Below are positions 6,493 to 7,587 of a DNA stretch of 7,587 bases, in pieces. Each line of letters opens with the position of its first letter. Position 1 is the stretch's first letter. The notes below the pieces were generated by a model. That model was not told the origin of the DNA and searched no databases. It saw nothing but the letters and a program-made list of their open reading frames with translations. Location of the stretch: NCBI GenBank assembly GCA_022713905.1, contig JAIHTM010000119.1, forward strand, positions 1-7,587, read 5' to 3'. The DNA comes from Collinsella sp. GTDB lineage: Bacteria > Actinomycetota > Coriobacteriia > Coriobacteriales > Coriobacteriaceae. A program made the translations under genes and the position numbers.

Positions 6493-6509
6493 AAGTTCAA
6501 CTTGAAGTT
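6493..6509. promoter_or_regulatory. Operator-like alternating repeat AAGTT-C-AACTT-G-AAGTT
   Basis: Two overlapping 11-base palindromes share the central AACTT: AAGTT-C-AACTT (6493-6503) and AACTT-G-AAGTT (6499-6509). The site begins about 5 bases after the predicted transcription start of the phosphatase, where a bound repressor would block transcription. It resembles sites used by dimeric or MerR-like regulators, but no regulator gene is in the window. Confidence 0.4.
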
Positions 6510-6556
6510 TTAGTTGCGGCGCCGGGCTTAGACCGCAATGCAAGGAGAGGCGTACC

Positions 6557-7396
6557 ATGGCGATCTATGTGACATCTGATGCTCACGGGCACGTGCGTGC
6601 GCTTGACGAGGCCCTGTCTAAGATCTCGTTGACGTCCGACGACACGCTGTACGTGCTGGGCGACATGATCGATCGCGGGCCCGATCCGGTCGGCGTTATT
6701 AAGCTCGTGCGCTCGCTGCCCAACGCCCACGTGCTCAAGGGCAATCACGAGCAGATCATGCTCGATGCCATCATTGGCCAGGACCCGCTCGATGCCGAGA
6801 CCTGGGATATCAACGGTGGCTGGACGACGAGCGAGCAGCTCAACGACATGGAATTTGAGGCATACGAGGAGCTCGTGCGATGGATGGCCGCGCTGCCGCT
6901 CTACGCGGTGGCCGAGACCGAGGAGCGCCCGTACCTGCTGGTGCATGCCGGCATCCAGACCGAGGCGGCGCGCGCGTTTTTGCTTGAGCATGGTGTCGAT
7001 TGCGGTGACGGCAGGGGAGCGGTCGATGCCGATAGCGAGCTGCTGCGGCAAATGCTCGCCGTGCAGTCGTCCGATGACCTGCTGTGGATTCGTCACGGCT
7101 ATTGGGATGCGCCGACGGGACTGCTTTCTGCCGAGGGCGAGGGCCCGGTCGTGGTGAGCGGCCACACGCCCACGGTGTCGCTTGGGCGCTATTGCGAGGT
7201 TGGCGGCCTGGCGGGGCTCGATGAGGAGTCGGGCCGCGGGCAGATTGTGCGCCTGGGTGGCGAGGATACCGCCGGCGTGCCCGATCGCATCGACATCGAC
7301 TGCGCCGCCGCCACCGGCTCCGAGTTCGGTCGCGTGGGCATCCTGCGGCTCGATGATGGGGCGGAGTTCTACGCGAACATCAACCCGGGCGAATAA
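6557..7396 (+). CDS. PPP-type metallophosphatase (calcineurin-like phosphoesterase)
   Basis: A 279-residue cytosolic protein with the full two-metal phosphoesterase signature: SDAHGH (7-12, Asp8 and His10), GDMIDRGPD (35-43, Asp36, Asp39 and Arg40), GNHE (62-65, Asn63 and His64), LLVHAG (127-132, His130) and SGHTP (201-205, His203). GDxxDRG and GNHE place it in the PPP group with bacterial Ser/Thr protein phosphatases, PrpE and ApaH-like diadenosine tetraphosphatases. The C-terminal RIDIDCAAATG stretch fits the last strands of this fold. Protein phosphatase or dinucleoside-polyphosphate hydrolase activity cannot be separated from sequence alone. AAGGAG at 6542-6547, nine bases from the ATG, supports the start. 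It has its own promoter and is divergent from the antiporter. Confidence 0.9.
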   Translation: MAIYVTSDAHGHVRALDEALSKISLTSDDTLYVLGDMIDRGPDPVGVIKLVRSLPNAHVLKGNHEQIMLDAIIGQDPLDAETWDINGGWTTSEQLNDMEFEAYEELVRWMAALPLYAVAETEERPYLLVHAGIQTEAARAFLLEHGVDCGDGRGAVDADSELLRQMLAVQSSDDLLWIRHGYWDAPTGLLSAEGEGPVVVSGHTPTVSLGRYCEVGGLAGLDEESGRGQIVRLGGEDTAGVPDRIDIDCAAATGSEFGRVGILRLDDGAEFYANINPGE

Positions 7397-7402
7397 TCGG
7401 TG

Positions 7403-7425
7403 CAAGTGGTAGCTAATTTGGGACG
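7403..7425 (+). repeat. Copy 2 of the 23-base repeat, after the phosphatase stop
   Basis: It matches the minus strand of 4675..4697 at 22 of 23 positions and begins six bases after the TAA of the phosphatase. It runs straight into a GGGG-C-T6 stretch. No stem that would make this a normal terminator was found. Confidence 0.8.
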
Positions 7426-7482
7426 GGGCTTTTTTGACTACTCTTGCCCTTCTGCCCGCTAATTGATTTCTCTGGGACGGGG
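7412..7482 (+). repeat. Two imperfect units of GCTAATT...GGGACGGGG
   Basis: GCTAATT is followed by GGGACGGGG after one base in the first unit (7412-7428) and after nine bases in the second (7458-7482). The two GGGACGGGG blocks start 54 bases apart, a whole number of codons. The 4675..4697 copy is a third partial unit. This suggests a dispersed intergenic repeat family in the genome. Confidence 0.55.
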
Positions 7483-7587
7483 ATTAAATGAGGCTCTGTT
7501 AGACCAGGATTGACATACATGTGTCCCCACGGTGCCATATCTTTGACCCCGTAGACCGCGATGATGGGGGCAGCATGAACGCCGAAG
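7413..7587 (-). CDS. Possible C-terminal end of an unknown minus-strand protein
   Basis: From the window edge a minus-strand frame of 57 codons is open, ending in TAG at 7413-7415. It converges on the phosphatase gene, 16 bases away. The translation includes APIIAVYGVKDMAPWGHMYV and ends in SPVPN, where each GGGACGGGG block gives a PVP. The first codons are GC-rich at the third position, as in real genes, and the last are not. I do not recognise the family. The same DNA might instead be the left end of an insertion sequence. Confidence 0.3.
   Translation of the reverse strand, partial: FGVHAAPIIAVYGVKDMAPWGHMYVNPGLTEPHLIPVPEKSISGQKGKSSQKSPVPN
7492..7587 (+). mobile_element. Possible left end of an insertion sequence (ISL3-like), truncated
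   Basis: GGCTCTGTTAGACC starting at 7492 resembles the GGCTCT-type terminal repeats of ISL3-family elements, as I recall them. It follows an AT-rich octamer that could be a target duplication, and an ATG at 7575 (Met-Asn-Ala-Glu) lies 83 bases inward, a usual place for a transposase start. The opposite end is outside the window, no transposase motif is visible, and the ribosome site is poor. This competes with the minus-strand coding reading. Confidence 0.25.

Noticed and set aside
6497..7405. A 302-codon open frame on the minus strand opposite the metallophosphatase
   Set aside because: It covers the phosphatase and its promoter in antisense, and its sequence shows no recognisable motif, whereas the plus strand has every phosphoesterase motif.
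1..7587. CRISPR array, tRNA or rRNA genes
   Set aside because: No regularly spaced repeats of the right length, no cloverleaf-like stretches and no rRNA-like sequence were seen on reading.

Overview
The window looks like chromosomal DNA of a high-GC Gram-positive anaerobe, most likely a Coriobacteriia member such as Collinsella. This rests on the GC-rich coding sequence, the actinobacterial style of the proteins, and resemblance of the 717..1766 product to proteins I recall from that group. The genus is an inference and was not checked.

Layout, left to right. (1) Positions 1..562, minus strand: N-terminal half of an M20-family zinc metallopeptidase, cut by the window edge. (2) Positions 717..1766, plus strand, divergent from it: a 349-residue protein whose C-terminal part resembles the DUF559/AbiEi-type PD-(D/E)XK fold. 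It has no obvious partner gene. Two perfect palindromes sit just before its start codon. (3) Positions 1767..2043: an AT-rich, apparently gene-poor stretch between converging genes, with a small hairpin and one very tentative 39-codon ORF. (4) Positions 2044..4522, minus strand: a serine-biosynthesis operon, promoter - serC - serA - intrinsic terminator. SerC and SerA carry out the first two steps from 3-phosphoglycerate to phosphoserine. No serB is in the window. (5) Positions 4702..6303, minus strand: a CPA1-type cation/proton antiporter with two C-terminal RCK_C (TrkA_C) domains. (6) Positions 6557..7396, plus strand, divergent from the antiporter: a PPP-type metallophosphatase with its own promoter and an operator-like repeat. 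(7) Positions 7397..7587: repeat-rich DNA holding either the 3' end of a minus-strand gene or the left end of an insertion sequence.

The genes are mostly ordinary metabolism and ion homeostasis; serC and serA are the only clear functional unit. The less ordinary points are the solitary nuclease-like protein, the altered active-site neighbourhood of SerA, and a 23-base sequence (one mismatch) that occurs just after the stop codons of both the antiporter and the phosphatase, in the same orientation relative to each gene. The tandem AAGTT/AACTT operator before the phosphatase also stands out. I did not find a convincing new multi-gene system.
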